Shown here in pieces: positions 19,777 through 30,500 of a DNA stretch of 64,000 nt. The position numbers and the translations under genes were made by a program. Source of the DNA: Coleofasciculus sp. FACHB-1120 (GTDB lineage: Bacteria > Cyanobacteriota > Cyanobacteriia > Cyanobacteriales > FACHB-T130); contig NZ_JACJTV010000028.1 of the NCBI RefSeq assembly GCF_014698845.1, positions 1-64,000 of the forward strand. The letters run 5' to 3'. Under the pieces are notes generated by a model that worked only from the letters and a program-made list of their open reading frames with translations, was not told the DNA's origin and did not search any database. Each line of letters starts with the position of its first letter. The stretch's first letter is position 1.

Positions 19777-20055
19777 TTAAAATCTGCTTCGTCTCGCACC
19801 ACCGCGATCGTCCTCCTTGGGTCGTGCTTTATTCACTCTAAGCTGACGACCCATCCATTCAGCTCCATCTAATTCGGTGATGGCTGCATCTTCTTGGGCA
19901 TCATCTGTCATTTCAACAAAGGCAAATCCGCGCATACGTCCCGTTTCGCGATCTGTCGGCAAGACAACTCGCTTCACTGCCCCGTACTCTGCAAAGACTG
20001 CTGTCAAATCTTCTTCGGTCGCTTGGTAAGACAGGTTTCCAACGTAAATGGTCAT
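19777..20055 (-). CDS. RRM-type RNA-binding protein (Rbp family)
   Basis: A 92-residue protein made of one RNA recognition motif. RNP2 is IYVGNLSY (residues 3-10) and RNP1 is RGFAFVEM (about 43-50), with the aromatic residues used to stack on RNA. A short Arg/Gly-rich tail (DDRGGARRSRF) ends the chain, as in cold-induced cyanobacterial Rbp proteins. The 5' region before the start is AT-rich and could be a cold-responsive leader, but this is inference. Confidence 0.95.
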   Translation of the reverse strand: MTIYVGNLSYQATEEDLTAVFAEYGAVKRVVLPTDRETGRMRGFAFVEMTDDAQEDAAITELDGAEWMGRQLRVNKARPKEDDRGGARRSRF

Positions 20056-20459
20056 AGGGATCGATAAAGCTGAACGAGGAACTAAAGTTCAGAATCCCTA
20101 GATGGCTAGATGTAACCCTTGATGCCAGGTCAATACTTATTTACCACTGGTGAATTTTCATCAACCTAGCCCACAAATGTGGCTGCACGAGTCCCAAATC
20201 CGACCATTAATAGGACTGAACTTTTAGATTTCGTCCTATCATAGCCTAGTAATTTCCTTGTGGGAGGTCATCTAGGGTAACACTGATGGGTTTATCTCAA
20301 TTATAGAAATCCCCTGACTTTTAACAGTGGCTCAGATAGCATTGTCCAACAGTAAATTTCAAAGATTAGGGAGGCTAAATTTCCCAGCAAAATCGGCTTG
20401 CCTGCTGCCAGCTTTCCAGCCGTCTTTATCTTTAGCCTCATTTAGCTTTTGGTGCCAAG
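20056..20459. other. Intergenic region upstream of the RRM gene
   Basis: About 400 bases with no supported gene. It must contain the RRM gene promoter and leader. I see no terminator with a T run after the small gene that ends at 20460. Confidence 0.4.
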
Positions 20460-20681
20460 TTAGTCAATCGAAATGGACTGGGGACCACTACCTTTACCGT
20501 TACCACTGCCGTTGGAAGAAACCGTCGGCGAGGGAGGCACACCAGCCTGTCCATCGAGCCAGGTTTTCACGGGGTCATCATTCAGGTTGATGCGAAGTAA
20601 GCCAGAAACCAATCCACCTAAAAAAGCACCTGGGTGCTGGGTGAATTCTTTAAAGAGCGGTGTTAGTTCATCGAGAAACAT
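20460..20681 (-). CDS. Small conserved-looking protein of unknown function
   Basis: A 73-residue protein. The start MFLDELTPLFKEF at 20681 has a good Shine-Dalgarno (CAGGAGA, 9 bases upstream); the frame stays open further upstream but without one. Residues 1-45 are amphipathic/hydrophobic (GAFLGGLVSGLLRINL), and the tail is Ser/Gly/Asn-rich (VSSNGSGNGKGSG), apparently disordered. No family recognised. It follows nrdJ on the same strand with a 120-base gap. Confidence 0.65.
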   Translation of the reverse strand: MFLDELTPLFKEFTQHPGAFLGGLVSGLLRINLNDDPVKTWLDGQAGVPPSPTVSSNGSGNGKGSGPQSISID

Positions 20682-20803
20682 GGAAAGTCTCCTGTTGCGG
20701 CCTGATAGTAACTGATGTCTATCTGTCGATCCTAGCGTGTCTGATTGCGGGTATTGGCATGGGAAGAAGCGATCGCTTCTTCCCAACGACAACGTTTGCC
20801 CCT

Positions 20804-23347
20804 CTATCCAGACTTTTGCTCGGAGAATAAGCACTTATCCGAGTCGCACCCAGCGGGGCCTGCTTCCATTAAGTACCCTGAATCATAGCGGCTTAAGGCA
20901 GCATGAAAATTTTCGGTCTGGCGTCGCTTTTCGACTTCCTGGACTATCTGCTCATACTCCTCTTTGGCGATTGGCTCAAACGGCAAGCGCGGAAACGTCT
21001 GATGATCGTCGAAACGAGCCAGAAGCGCTGCTGAGATGTAACCTTGATCGTCTCGGATTGCTTCGTAAATCCGAGTGCCTAAGGCTTCGATTTCGTTCTC
21101 GCGCAACTCGATGGTGGCTGAGGTATTGTGACGCACAAAGAATTTTTGGACTTGCATATAAAAATCCATTTGCGCGATCGCGTTAAACTTGCCAATCTCG
21201 ATTTGATCGGCTCCCGGTAAATCCGCCCAAGCGACAGCAACGGGGATTTCTACCAGCCATTCCGAGCATCTGGGATCGAAGGGATCGTTCAGGAGATTGC
21301 CGTTTTCATCTTTATCAGACTGAGACGGAATCACGTTGTAGCCGTACTCAATACACGCCAGAGCAACTGGGTCATTCTTTCTGAAGGTGATCCGACGCAG
21401 AAAACGTTGAGCTTTTGGCGGATGCCAGCCCGGTGAAGCGCCTGTCAGTAAGGATTTTGTCCCAGAAGGCTGAACGGTGGTGCAACGGTTGGGTCGTTTG
21501 ATGCCGTGGCGATCGCAATATTCCCACACCACTTGATGCACTGTTTCCCGCCAGCGCGTTAGATATTCCTGCTCCTGTTTCTTAAAGTTTAGTCCCGCCT
21601 GTGTTTCCGGTCTCCCTTCTTCCCACCAGCGCAACCAATCCACACCAAAGGCATTCACAAAGAAATCAAATAATCCTGTGAAAGAAACTCCCACAATTGG
21701 ATCGAGTTCTCGTGACTTGCGATAGCGTTCTTCGACAAATTCGTGATTGAGCAACGAGGCGACTGATAATGCTCCGGCTGTAAAAGCTTCCTCTTGTTCT
21801 TGATAGTTGTGCGGGTCAATTTGATTGAGATGAACTTCCGAAAGGTTGCAGTGGAAGTTTGAGCCGATGATTTCCGGTTTTGTTATCCACTATTTCTAGT
21901 GGTCTCGGACTATATCTTCACCTGGTCTAGGTGGAGGGCGCTATCTGACCATTATTGGTTTCCCGCAGGTCTAGTCTCTGAACCTTCTCCAGCTCTGGGG
22001 CTACCTGCCTTACATCTGGAGCTTGGCTGCTGATTACCTTGCACATTTTTGGTGTTTAGGCTTCCAGCAATTCACCCTCTGACTATCTAACCTGTTCCCA
22101 GGTTAGGCGGCAAAATCTAGGCTACCGCAAGGATTCAAACCAACACGAGCTAATCGATGCTCTATCTCATTAGGAGATAGGTCGGGGTAGTGTTCTCCTA
22201 ACCACTGTTCAGCCTTCCCTTGACTATAAGCTTGCAGAAAATCAGTTTTCAGCTCAGGGGTTTCTAAGAGATCGCAGTTGGCTCTCGCTACTGCTTCTCC
22301 TGCCCATTGAATTGCGCCTTCACCGGAATAATGCTGTTGACGAACCGCTGCAAGGCATTCTTCTAGCGTTGGTTTGTGGTGAAAAACTCTAGTGTGATTT
22401 GCCATGCGAAGCGCATCTCGTTCTGGATCGATGCGCCAGTTGCCGTTTTCATCTTGCTGCCAAAGATTGCCTTTTGCGTTGGCAAAATTTTCATCATCGC
22501 TAGAACCTTGCCTCATTCCAGCTGAGCGCCTGACGTTTCCAGCAACCACGACAACAGCGGCTTCATCTATTAATAAACAGCACTCAACCGAATTCAGTTG
22601 CCTTCCGAGAGCTTTATTTAAAATTGACGCGCAGCGTTCATAAAGACCTGACAACTTCACCGGATTGGCAACGCCACCAAAGCCTTTGAGAGGTTCTCCG
22701 GCTGCTCGGACATCGCTGAGGTCAAGGAATACCTGTACGTCTGTTGTGAAGCGCTCATCGCTGGATAATTCCAGCAAGGTTTGATAAGACTTAACCCAGC
22801 CTTGGCGACTGTCTCCGACGTAAATTGTGACTTTTTCGCCCTCTACTTTCACTTCTGTCAGTTCGCGGCGCTGCAACGCAGGAGTAGAGCCAATCTCACC
22901 TTGTACCGTCACCACAAGGCGATTGCGAATTTGCGGCAGTTGATTAATGTATTTTGGTTCGAGAACGGCTCCGGTGCCACACCCCATCATTGCTAGATCC
23001 ATCATCAGGCCAAAGGCACGCCAGTCTACTACATTGGTACTGGTGCAGTTGTAGGCTCCTGAGAAGTTTTCGGGTCTTTCAATCCACTCGCTGCCGCCTA
23101 CCCACAGCCAACGTCCAGAGGCAAGAGCTTTCATCTGGCGCTGCATGCGATCGATCGTGTCAGCTTCTTCAGGGGTGAGCTTGCCAAGCTTCGTCAACGC
23201 CCTAATCGTGCGATCGCACACTTCATCCCAAGTCTCGCGCCCGGACTGGGTGCGACGGCTGTACGTCCTAAAAAATACAGGATTCGCAGCCGGTGCCGTT
23301 TCAGGAAACCGGCTCGTCTGGATTACTCGCTCAAGCTCTCGAACCAT
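20804..23347 (-). CDS. nrdJ: B12-dependent (class II) ribonucleoside-triphosphate reductase, split by a group I intron
   Basis: Two exons: 23347-22124 (408 codons) and 21874-20804 (356 codons plus stop). Joined they give 764 residues, near the 739 of the Lactobacillus leichmannii monomeric class II enzyme. The enzyme reduces ribonucleotides using adenosylcobalamin. Cys101 (GAYNCTSTN) and Cys417 (NFHCNLSEV) fit the redox pair. Cys407 in NPCGE fits the thiyl-radical cysteine, and the C-terminal CDSDKC fits the shuttle pair (assigned by motif). The exon junction restores NPCG|EIIGSNFHCN in frame. Unspliced reading stops 6 codons into the intron, giving a dead 414-residue product. Intact splicing is therefore needed for activity. 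Confidence 0.93.
21875..22123 (-). ncRNA. Group I self-splicing intron in nrdJ
   Basis: A 249-nt intron with no open reading frame of note. The 5' exon ends in U (GCGGU) and the intron ends in G, as group I introns require. The internal guide GCCGC (22111-22107) pairs with exon GCGGU, with G.U at the splice site. Core elements in order on the minus strand: P AATTGCTGGAAG (22072-22061), Q AATCAGCAGCC (22035-22025), R GTTCAGAGACTA (21983-21972), S AAGATATAGTCC (21918-21907); GACTA of R pairs with TAGTC of S (P7), and GCTG of P with CAGC of Q (P4). A P2 hairpin (CTAACCT/AGGTTAG) and a GAAA-capped P9 hairpin are visible. Size is close to the cyanobacterial tRNA-Leu intron. Confidence 0.95.
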
Positions 23348-24039
23348 AGGTCAAGTCTGATTGGTTTTGGAAAAAATTCACAGATCACTTACTATACGCG
23401 ATCGCAGATATGGGGTCAAAGCTTGAAAAATCGAGGAAATTGCGCTATCTGTGTGGCTTTCCAGATTAAATGGGTACAGTAAAATATCCCATTGAGCTGC
23501 TCAATTGGTCAAAGTCGTAATAGTTAAAAGCTCGTCAAAAGGCAAAAAGTAAGGGCGATTGTCAGTCGCCCTTTCCCGTCGTTTGAGATTACTGTCTTGG
23601 TTTCAATTACCTTTTTGAGAGGCGGTGCAAAAGTTCAACAGCAAACTTATTTCACAAGCCCAACAGACAGAATATTCCCCATTGCAAATACGGCCTGTCG
23701 CAGCCATGTCGCTCATGAAATTGGAGTTCGGAGTTTGCATCTGGAGTTAAAGGGTAGCTTGATGCCACATCTGGAAACATTACAACGCACAAAACTGATG
23801 GTTGGTTTGTTGTTACTCAAGAAGAAACAGATACCCTGCCTACACGCTTGTTAGGTTTGGTGCAAGCTGTAGAAGTGTTGCCCGAATTGGGCAGCAAGCT
23901 GCAAAATTACCAGATTGCGATCGCGTTAAATTTCCCAAATCCGTTAAGAGAGCGCCAGGAAACGACAATCAAACAGCTCAAGAGACTAAACTGATATTTT
24001 GGAAAATGGGTAATTGGTAATGGGGATGAACTCTTGACG
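23348..24039. other. Gene-poor region upstream of nrdJ
   Basis: About 690 bases. It holds the nrdJ promoter, a hairpin aagggcga/tcgccctt at 23551-23573 followed on the minus strand by a T-rich tract, and the apparent gene remnant at 23758-23994. I see no cobalamin riboswitch box. Confidence 0.5.
23758..23994 (+). pseudogene. Apparent remnant of a protein gene
   Basis: From 23758 an open frame of 78 codons reads like real protein in its second half (GWFVVTQEETDTLP, LLGLVQAVEVLPELGSKLQN, IAIALNFPNPLRERQE) and ends in TGA. It has no ATG at its head and an in-frame TAG just upstream (23755-23757). I do not recognise the family. It may be the tail of a decayed gene, or a small gene with an unusual start. 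Confidence 0.35.
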
Positions 24040-24621
24040 ATGATACTTGCTCCTTGGCGATCGCTTCTTTCGGGTGCCGTACACCGTAACGGTAGCGAAC
24101 CTCATTCTCGCTACTTACAGCTAGCTACCATCCAGGCTGATGGGCGTCCTGCTAACCGCACACTCGTATTTCGGGGATTTTTAGACAATACCAACCAATT
24201 AAAATTTGTCACCGATTCTCGCAGCCAGAAAGCTGACCAAATCGAGCATCAGCCTTGGGCAGAAGCTTGCTGGTACTTTACCAGCACCCGCGAACAATTT
24301 CGCCTCGCTGGGAGACTGACGCTGGTAGGAGCCAATCATCCTAATTCACTGCTCCAGCAAGCGCGGCAGGCGTCGTGGAAAGACCTTTCTGACGCCGCTC
24401 GCCTGCAATTTGCTTGGCCCCATCCCAGAGAAAGGAGAGCCGATGTCAGCACTTTTTCACCGCCGCCACCCGATTCCCAAAAGCCCCTAGAGAGTTTTTG
24501 TCTTTTACTGCTAGAACCCGTACAGGTCGATCATTTAGAATTGCGAGGCGACCCCCAAAACCGATGTCTTTATCGTCTCGAAAGTTCCCAGGCTTGGTCT
24601 ACTCAAGCCGTAAATCCGTAA
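24040..24621 (+). CDS. PPOX-type flavoprotein (pyridoxamine 5'-phosphate oxidase family)
   Basis: A 193-residue FMN-binding split-barrel protein of the cyanobacterial Npun_F5749-like group of the pyridoxamine-phosphate-oxidase family. Visible: YLQLATIQADGRPANRTLVFRG (about 24-45), FVTDSRSQKADQIEH (FMN phosphate contacts), EACWYFTSTREQFRLAG, and the C-terminal VDHLELRG with a terminal YRLE segment. The ATG at 24040 is preferred over a TTG two codons earlier. Real substrate unknown; related proteins are poor PNP oxidases. Confidence 0.88.
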   Translation: MILAPWRSLLSGAVHRNGSEPHSRYLQLATIQADGRPANRTLVFRGFLDNTNQLKFVTDSRSQKADQIEHQPWAEACWYFTSTREQFRLAGRLTLVGANHPNSLLQQARQASWKDLSDAARLQFAWPHPRERRADVSTFSPPPPDSQKPLESFCLLLLEPVQVDHLELRGDPQNRCLYRLESSQAWSTQAVNP

Positions 24622-24677
24622 GCATTAAAAACGCAAAATCAAAAATTGAGAAATTCCATTTTTAATTTCTAATTTTT

Positions 24678-25439
24678 TTAAATCCCCGAACCATCTAAGA
24701 ATTGCCGGATCAATCCATCTTGGACACGACAGCTGGGCGCTGCGGCGGCTGGGATATCCGATACATGATGTCCTGCTCCTGAGGGAACAGACATTGAGGC
24801 ATGAGCCGGTTGTTGTAACTCTTGTACCTGTTGTTCCAGTGCTTCCAGACGGTCAACCAAAGCCCGAATTACCGCAGCTTCCGAATCGGGAAGACTTCCA
24901 TGTTCCAAGGGATTCACTCGGACGCCGGAACGATAGAGAATTCGACCAGGAACGCCTACTACCGTACAATCCGAAGGAACATCGCGCAACACAACTGAGC
25001 CAGCACCGATGCGGACGTTGTTGCCGATTTGAAGATTGCCGAGAACTTTGGCACCAGCACCGACGACAACATTTTCCCCCAAGGTAGGGTGACGCTTGCC
25101 GCTTTCCTTGCCGGTACCGCCGAGCGTAACACCCTGGTAGATCAGAGCATAATCTCCCACAATTGCGGTTTCACCAATCACTACACCCATGCCGTGGTCA
25201 ATAAACACACCCCGCCCAATTACGGCACCAGGGTGAATTTCAATGCCGGTAAAAAAGCGAGCTAAGTGGGATATCAACCGGGGGATGAAGGGGATTCCCA
25301 GTAGTCTGAGCCAGTGTGCAAGGCGATGAAATAGCAGCGCTTGCAAACCGGGATAGCAAAATAAAACCTCCAGCCAGTTACGGGCTGCTGGATCGCGCTC
25401 GAAGATGATGCGGAAGTCAGCAAGAAGCGTAGATAGCAC
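24678..25439 (-). CDS. cysE: Serine O-acetyltransferase
   Basis: A 253-residue enzyme that makes O-acetylserine from serine and acetyl-CoA, the first step of cysteine synthesis. GTG start at 25439. N-terminal helical domain ([20 protein letters not shown]), then the left-handed beta-helix hexapeptide repeats ([48 protein letters not shown]) with catalytic Asp and His in FIDHGMG. After residue 190 a coiled-coil helix ([16 protein letters not shown]) and a low-complexity tail extend beyond the E. coli form, as in other cyanobacteria. Confidence 0.95.
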   Translation of the reverse strand: MLSTLLADFRIIFERDPAARNWLEVLFCYPGLQALLFHRLAHWLRLLGIPFIPRLISHLARFFTGIEIHPGAVIGRGVFIDHGMGVVIGETAIVGDYALIYQGVTLGGTGKESGKRHPTLGENVVVGAGAKVLGNLQIGNNVRIGAGSVVLRDVPSDCTVVGVPGRILYRSGVRVNPLEHGSLPDSEAAVIRALVDRLEALEQQVQELQQPAHASMSVPSGAGHHVSDIPAAAAPSCRVQDGLIRQFLDGSGI

Positions 25440-25597
25440 GAGTAAGTACCTATTTTGGTGCTACAAACCACTCACTATCATATCGTTCCTGGTGCGTTTC
25501 TAAGGTAGGGAAACCGAACCTGAATTTTGAATTTTGGATGGCGATGCGAGAGCGATGGGGGGCCACAAGCTATCTAAATCTCTAAAAAAGCTAGGTT

Positions 25598-26059
25598 CTA
25601 GTTTTGTTGGACAGAAAGAGTATAATCCCATCTTTGCCGCTCTTTGATGGAACCTACCCAGACACTATAGATGCCTGATTTCCAGCTTGAGTCTGTGATA
25701 CTCGCATCTTTGTTGGAACCTGTATCATCGCCACAGCGAATGGTACCATCAGGCCCTTTGATGACTAGAGTAGTGTCTTTGCCTCCAGTCTCTACTTTTA
25801 CCGTCAGCTGGGGGAAGCCTTTCTTCACAACCATGATATGGTCAGGAGTTTCATCACCTCCATAACCAATACAGGGGTTGTTATTGCGATCGCGATTAGC
25901 GATCGCTGACAGCGAGAAGGCTCCGCTGGTATAACCTGTCACAGACGCCTTGCCACTTCCATCAACAATCAAACGGTCAAAATTTGCTTCTTTTGCTAAA
26001 ACGGCTGTAGCGCTAAAAATGGTCAGTAAACCTAGAATTCCAAAACGCCTAAATTGCAT
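25598..26059 (-). CDS. Exported protein with a PPC-like beta domain
   Basis: A 153-residue protein with a signal peptide (FGILGLLTIFSATAVLA, cleavage likely after AVLA at about 22). The mature part looks like a small beta sandwich of the bacterial pre-peptidase C-terminal type: VKVETGGKDTTLVIKGPDG, SWKSGIYSVWVG, WDYTLSVQ. Two cysteines (NPCIGYG and IRCGDD) could form a disulfide in the periplasm. A similar but separate protein is encoded at 41483. Role unknown. Confidence 0.75.
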   Translation of the reverse strand: MQFRRFGILGLLTIFSATAVLAKEANFDRLIVDGSGKASVTGYTSGAFSLSAIANRDRNNNPCIGYGGDETPDHIMVVKKGFPQLTVKVETGGKDTTLVIKGPDGTIRCGDDTGSNKDASITDSSWKSGIYSVWVGSIKERQRWDYTLSVQQN

Positions 26060-26588
26060 GGCAAGTACCTCTTCTCAACTACGGTATTTATTTTCTCTCC
26101 GTAGATGAGTACGGAATATAGATCAGCCTACTTATCGTTGTAATCAAAACTATTGTCTCTGAGGGCAGTATAGGTGACAGATGTGTGTCTGCCACATTAA
26201 TCACCAGTTTTCTTGTCGCGCTAGTTTGTAGGAGGTTGTATGCCCCTCGTTATCTTGATGATGCTGCTGTTTATCACCAGCTGGTTCTTTTCAGAAGTTT
26301 TGGTTTTATTTCCTTTGAGTATTTTAAATTTAGTCTCAATCCCCCACTGGTTAGTGATGGTAGGACTCTTGATATTTTTTGCCTGGTGTTTTGGGGAATA
26401 AGGCTCAATGGTATGAGTGTTGGCTCAAAAAATAGAGAGCATCTTCAGCCTTTTAAAAAGAGTAAATTAAAGAATCTTACCCCAACCCTTCACAAGAGCG
26501 GGCAGGGTTGGGGTAAGATTCTTTAAAATTCCGTTATCCATGCTCTAGCACAGGCTAACAAGCAAGAGCATAGACAATTAACGACTAC
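26060..26588. other. Intergenic region with a large palindrome
   Basis: About 530 bases without a supported gene. A 113-codon open frame at 26185-26526 runs through the palindrome at 26467-26526 and has no motif; I do not call it. Confidence 0.5.
26467..26526. repeat. 23-bp perfect palindrome of the cyanobacterial GGGTTGGGG repeat type
   Basis: Arms 26467-26489 and 26504-26526 (core ACCCCAACCCT/AGGGTTGGGGT) are perfectly complementary across 23 bases with a 14-base loop. It lies just after the PTOX gene end, so it could stop transcripts. Related G-rich blocks occur at 27479, 34685, 49243, 53335 and 54662. Confidence 0.85.
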
Positions 26589-27311
26589 TTAAAAGGGAGA
26601 ATCAGCTAACTCGCGCTCAAGCTCAGTATCTGTCACCAGCGGTAGTACAACCTTCTGTTCCGAATAAGGAAGAGAGTGAGGACTCTTAAAGGTTTTCTGA
26701 GCATCCGCTTTTTGACACGCCATCATGGTTTTGACGTGTTCGCCTTCGTCATCCCGAATGTTGACGAAAACATCATAGAGGTTGTCAACGTGAGGGCGAC
26801 GAGATTCGGGGACTACGCCGGTTTGAAATTCATCAAATAGGTAGAGATCGCCGTCCCGGTAGTAGTTAATCGCGACTTGGGGCGCTGGTTTAGTTTTCAG
26901 TTCGGCTTCATGCTGGCGCAAGAAGGTGTCGTAGGTATGATGGGCGTGTTCTTCCACCATTTCCATGAAGTTGTAGGCGGTGCGGGGCGAGACGATGTAA
27001 AGAGCTACAACGACCCAGTAGTAGAAGAGGGCTGTGGTTTGGGCAAGGAAGCGATCGCTCCAATGTTGGTTTCCACCCAGCGATTCCATAATCAGCAGGT
27101 GGTGCATTTCATTCCAAGATTCGGCAAAGTGAACCTTGAGCCAGTCCGCTTTTCGCCACCAACCGAGGGTTTCGTAGAGGTGTAACACTGACAGGAAGGA
27201 AAAGTAGGGGACGCGAGCCACTGTTTCTAGCACGTAGAAGCGCTGATAAGGGCGATCGCGATAAAGCGTGTCGATAACGAACACAAGCACGCTAACCAGA
27301 AATCGAATCAT
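26589..27311 (-). CDS. Plastoquinol terminal oxidase (alternative oxidase family)
   Basis: A 240-residue di-iron oxidase of the PTOX/alternative oxidase family, which passes electrons from plastoquinol to oxygen at the thylakoid or plasma membrane as a safety valve. The iron ligands are visible in order: LETVARVPYF, NEMHHLLIME, EEHAHHTYD and RDDEGEHVKTM. The hydrophobic stretch ALFYYWVVVALYIVS helps monotopic membrane binding. A Shine-Dalgarno GAGGGAGG precedes ATG 27311. PTOX is found in only some cyanobacteria, mostly high-light or variable habitats. Confidence 0.95.
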   Translation of the reverse strand: MIRFLVSVLVFVIDTLYRDRPYQRFYVLETVARVPYFSFLSVLHLYETLGWWRKADWLKVHFAESWNEMHHLLIMESLGGNQHWSDRFLAQTTALFYYWVVVALYIVSPRTAYNFMEMVEEHAHHTYDTFLRQHEAELKTKPAPQVAINYYRDGDLYLFDEFQTGVVPESRRPHVDNLYDVFVNIRDDEGEHVKTMMACQKADAQKTFKSPHSLPYSEQKVVLPLVTDTELERELADSPF

Positions 27312-27478
27312 TAAGTCCTCCCTCAGGAGTGAGAAGAATGGCTGAAAATTCAGCCTGGAGGAAGATGCTGTTGGGTTTTTCTTTCCTCTTACTTCGATCG
27401 TAGCGCTCTGTGTAACGATAAGTATCGCCTGAGCGGGTGAACTAGGGTGAGAAATCCGAACATTTAGGTTCGGGTTGC

Positions 27479-27575
27479 GTTAACCTTTCCCCTAAATCTT
27501 TCCGTATCGGAGAGGGGCTTTAAAGATGCCTCTGGCTTCCCTTCCTTCTCAGGGAAGGGGTTGGGGGTTAGGTTC
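27479..27575. repeat. G-rich imperfect palindromic repeat
   Basis: Two hairpins in a row (tcccctaaatctttccgtatcggagagggg and cccttccttctcagggaaggg) followed by gttgggggttaggttc. It lies between the start of PTOX and the end of sbcC. Same family as the elements at 53335 and 54662. Confidence 0.7.
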
Positions 27576-30500
27576 TTACAACACTAAACTCAAGTGAGAA
27601 CCGCTGGGAGTTTTATACACTTCAATCCTAGTTTGGAAGGCTTCTTTGAATTGCGGCATATGAGTGACGGTAAGGATGCAGGCGAAGTCAGATGCGATCG
27701 CATTAATCGCTGCAATCAAGCGATCGCATCCTTCCGCATCTTGGGTGCCAAATCCCTCGTCAATAATCAGCATTTGCAATGCCGTTCCCGCACGCTGCGC
27801 CAACAATTTCGCTAAAGCTAGACGAATCGCAAAGTTAATCCGAAACGCTTCTCCGCCCGAATAAGTTTCATAAGGACGAGTGCCGCGAGCATCGGCAATT
27901 AAAATATCTAAAGTGTCAATCATTTTGCTGGCTTTTTTTGCAGAGCGTCCACTCCGCCCTGCTTTCTGAGTAACAAACTGCACGTGTAACTGGTTTCCAC
28001 TGAGCCGAGACAGGAGAGTATTCGTTTCTGCTTCCAATTGAGGCAGAATATTCTCAATCATCAGCGTCTGGATGCCATTTTTGCCAAAAGCTTGCCCTAA
28101 TTCCTGGTAAACACGATATTGCTGCCGCACCTTGGCGTGTTGAGCGGTGAGTGCGTCATGCTGAGTTTGGAGCGTTTCTAGATAATGTTGTTGTTGTTGC
28201 AAGCTGCCTAACTGGCGTTGCTTCTCGTCGAGTTGCAGACGCCGCTGGTGTATCTGCTGTTCAATCGTTGTAATTTCGGCTTTTGTATCGGGTGTTTGTT
28301 GCAACTGGCGAACGCTGGTGTCTATCTGAATCGTCATCTGTTGCAAATCTTGCGATCGCATTTGCAACGATTGCTCCAAATCTTGCGATCGCTTTAATAA
28401 AGCAGGATATTGCTGCTGCGCGGAAGCGAGTTCCTGATAGCGGACTTGCCACAACTGCGACTTGCGTAAAGCGGTTCTGAGGGCGTCGTGTTGCGATCGC
28501 TCGTAACCAATTTCCGCCATTTCTCGATCGAGTGCTTCAATCTGCCGCGATAATTCCGAATTCACTTGCAGTTGTTGCATTTGCGATTGCAGATTCGCAA
28601 TTTTCGCCACCAATTCTGGCATCTGAGCGTCTATTTGAGCTTGACGCCGCTGGGCTTGTTTAATTTCTGCTTGCTTAATTTCTGCCCAGCGCCAGCGCTC
28701 TACCTCACCTCTAGCGAGGGCATGGTCTTGCTCATTGTAGTTAAGTTGTTGCAACTGTTGCTCAAGGTGGCGCAGTTCTTCTTGTCGATCCGGTGCGTAG
28801 TTTCCGGAGGAAAGCGATCGCTCAATTTGTTGCTTTTCTACCTCAATTTGTTGCAGGCGCGTCTGGATTTCAGCCATCGCGGAACTTTCTGCGGCTAATT
28901 GTCCTCGTTGTTCGCGCAAGGAATCGTAGTTTGCCAATGCTTGGGCAATTTCGGTGATTTCCTTCCGCAACCCCTGTAGCTGGTACTCACAGACCGCGAG
29001 TAGCCCCTCTACATCCCAGAATTGATCTTGAATTCCCTGTTGCTGATCGTGGGTTTTTTGCACCACTAGCTGCCAGTGGTGTTCGTCAAGAGGGCGATCG
29101 CATAAAGGACAACTCGCATTCGGCGTCTGGATCAGTTGCAATTTTTGGTCGATTTCTGCAAGTTTAGTTTCGCATTCTTTTTGAGCCGCCTGGAGGCGAT
29201 CGCGAGAACTCCGCTGTTGCAGTTCTTTCTCCTGCACCCGTTCTTGATAGACGCGCTTTTTGTCAAGTTGCTGAATTTGACTTTGAACTTGTTGTAATTG
29301 TTGTTGCAATTGAGGTAGGCGTTTTTGCCTATCTTGCAACTGGGCGGCAGATTTGCGAAGTTCTTCTAATCTGGCAGATAGTCGCGCTTGAGAGCGATCA
29401 AGTTCCATCTGCACTTGTCCGCGACGTTGCACCAGGGGGGCGACTTGTAACTGCAACCGATCGAGATAACCGACATAACCCCGCGCCTCTTGGAGTTTTT
29501 TTAATCCAGCTTCTACTTCTTCGGTGCGGCTGAGGATTTGCTGAATATCTGCCCTAGATTGCCGTACCGCTTCTAGCTGTCCTTGAGCTTGTCGCAGTTG
29601 CAGGTTAAGTTCGTTAATTTGCTGCTCAAGCCGTCTTTGGAGTTGTTGCCGTTGCTGTTGGGCATCTTGATAAGCTTGTGACTTAGCGGTGAGCGTTTCT
29701 TCCTGGGTTTGCAAATCTTGGTAGTGAGCATACCCAGCGGTAATTTGGTCTTTTTGATTTAGTAAAGCTTCTAATTGTTGTTGTTGCAGTTGAGTTGTGG
29801 CAATTTCTTGGCGATAGCGATCGCAATCTTTGGTGAGATTTTGATATTGCTGGCGAACAAAGCTCAGTTGTTGTTCCCAAGTTTGTCGCTGATGCTGGAT
29901 TGCTAGTAAACTTTGGACTTTTTCATTGTCAACAGCTTGGGCTTGCTGTAATTCTGCTAGTTGGGTTTCCAGAATTGGTTGTTGTTGAGCGATCGCATCT
30001 TTTTGTTGCAGTTGTTGCTTGATCGTCTGCAAATTTTGATCCAATTGCTCCGCCTGTCCTTTTAATTGGCGGGATAAATCCTTTGCCTGTTCTGCCAATT
30101 CTTCATATTGAGACAGTTTCAGCAAATCCGCGAGAATTTCCTTTCGTTCGCTGGGACGCTTGAGCATAAACTCATCCGCCCGCCCTTGACGTAGATAAGC
30201 CGAATTCACGAAAGTGTCGTAATCCAGCTTTAGGTGATGCACAATCGCCTCCTGCGTCGCCCGGATTCCGCGTCCGGTTAAAGAGCGAAAATCGCCGGAT
30301 GATTGCACTTGAAATTCCAGCGATCCACCTTGTCCGCGGATACGAGTGCGAATGATGCGATAGGTTTGGCGATCGCATTGGAAGGTGAAATCAACCCGAA
30401 CTTCTTTTGCCCCGGCGTGGATGACATCATCTTCCGTTGCAGCGCGGCTTTCACCCCAAATCGTCCAGGTGATCGCTTCCAAGAGAGAAGATTTACCCGC

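Noticed and set aside
22103-22123. nrdJ as a frameshifted pseudogene with two separate frames
   Set aside because: The interrupting 249 nt has all group I core elements and exact removal restores the reading frame and the NPCGE motif.
23348-23600. Possible cobalamin riboswitch before nrdJ
   Set aside because: No B12-box-like core found; B12-dependent enzymes do not usually need one.
26185-26526. 113-codon open frame
   Set aside because: No motif, no ribosome site, and it reads through a 23-bp palindrome.
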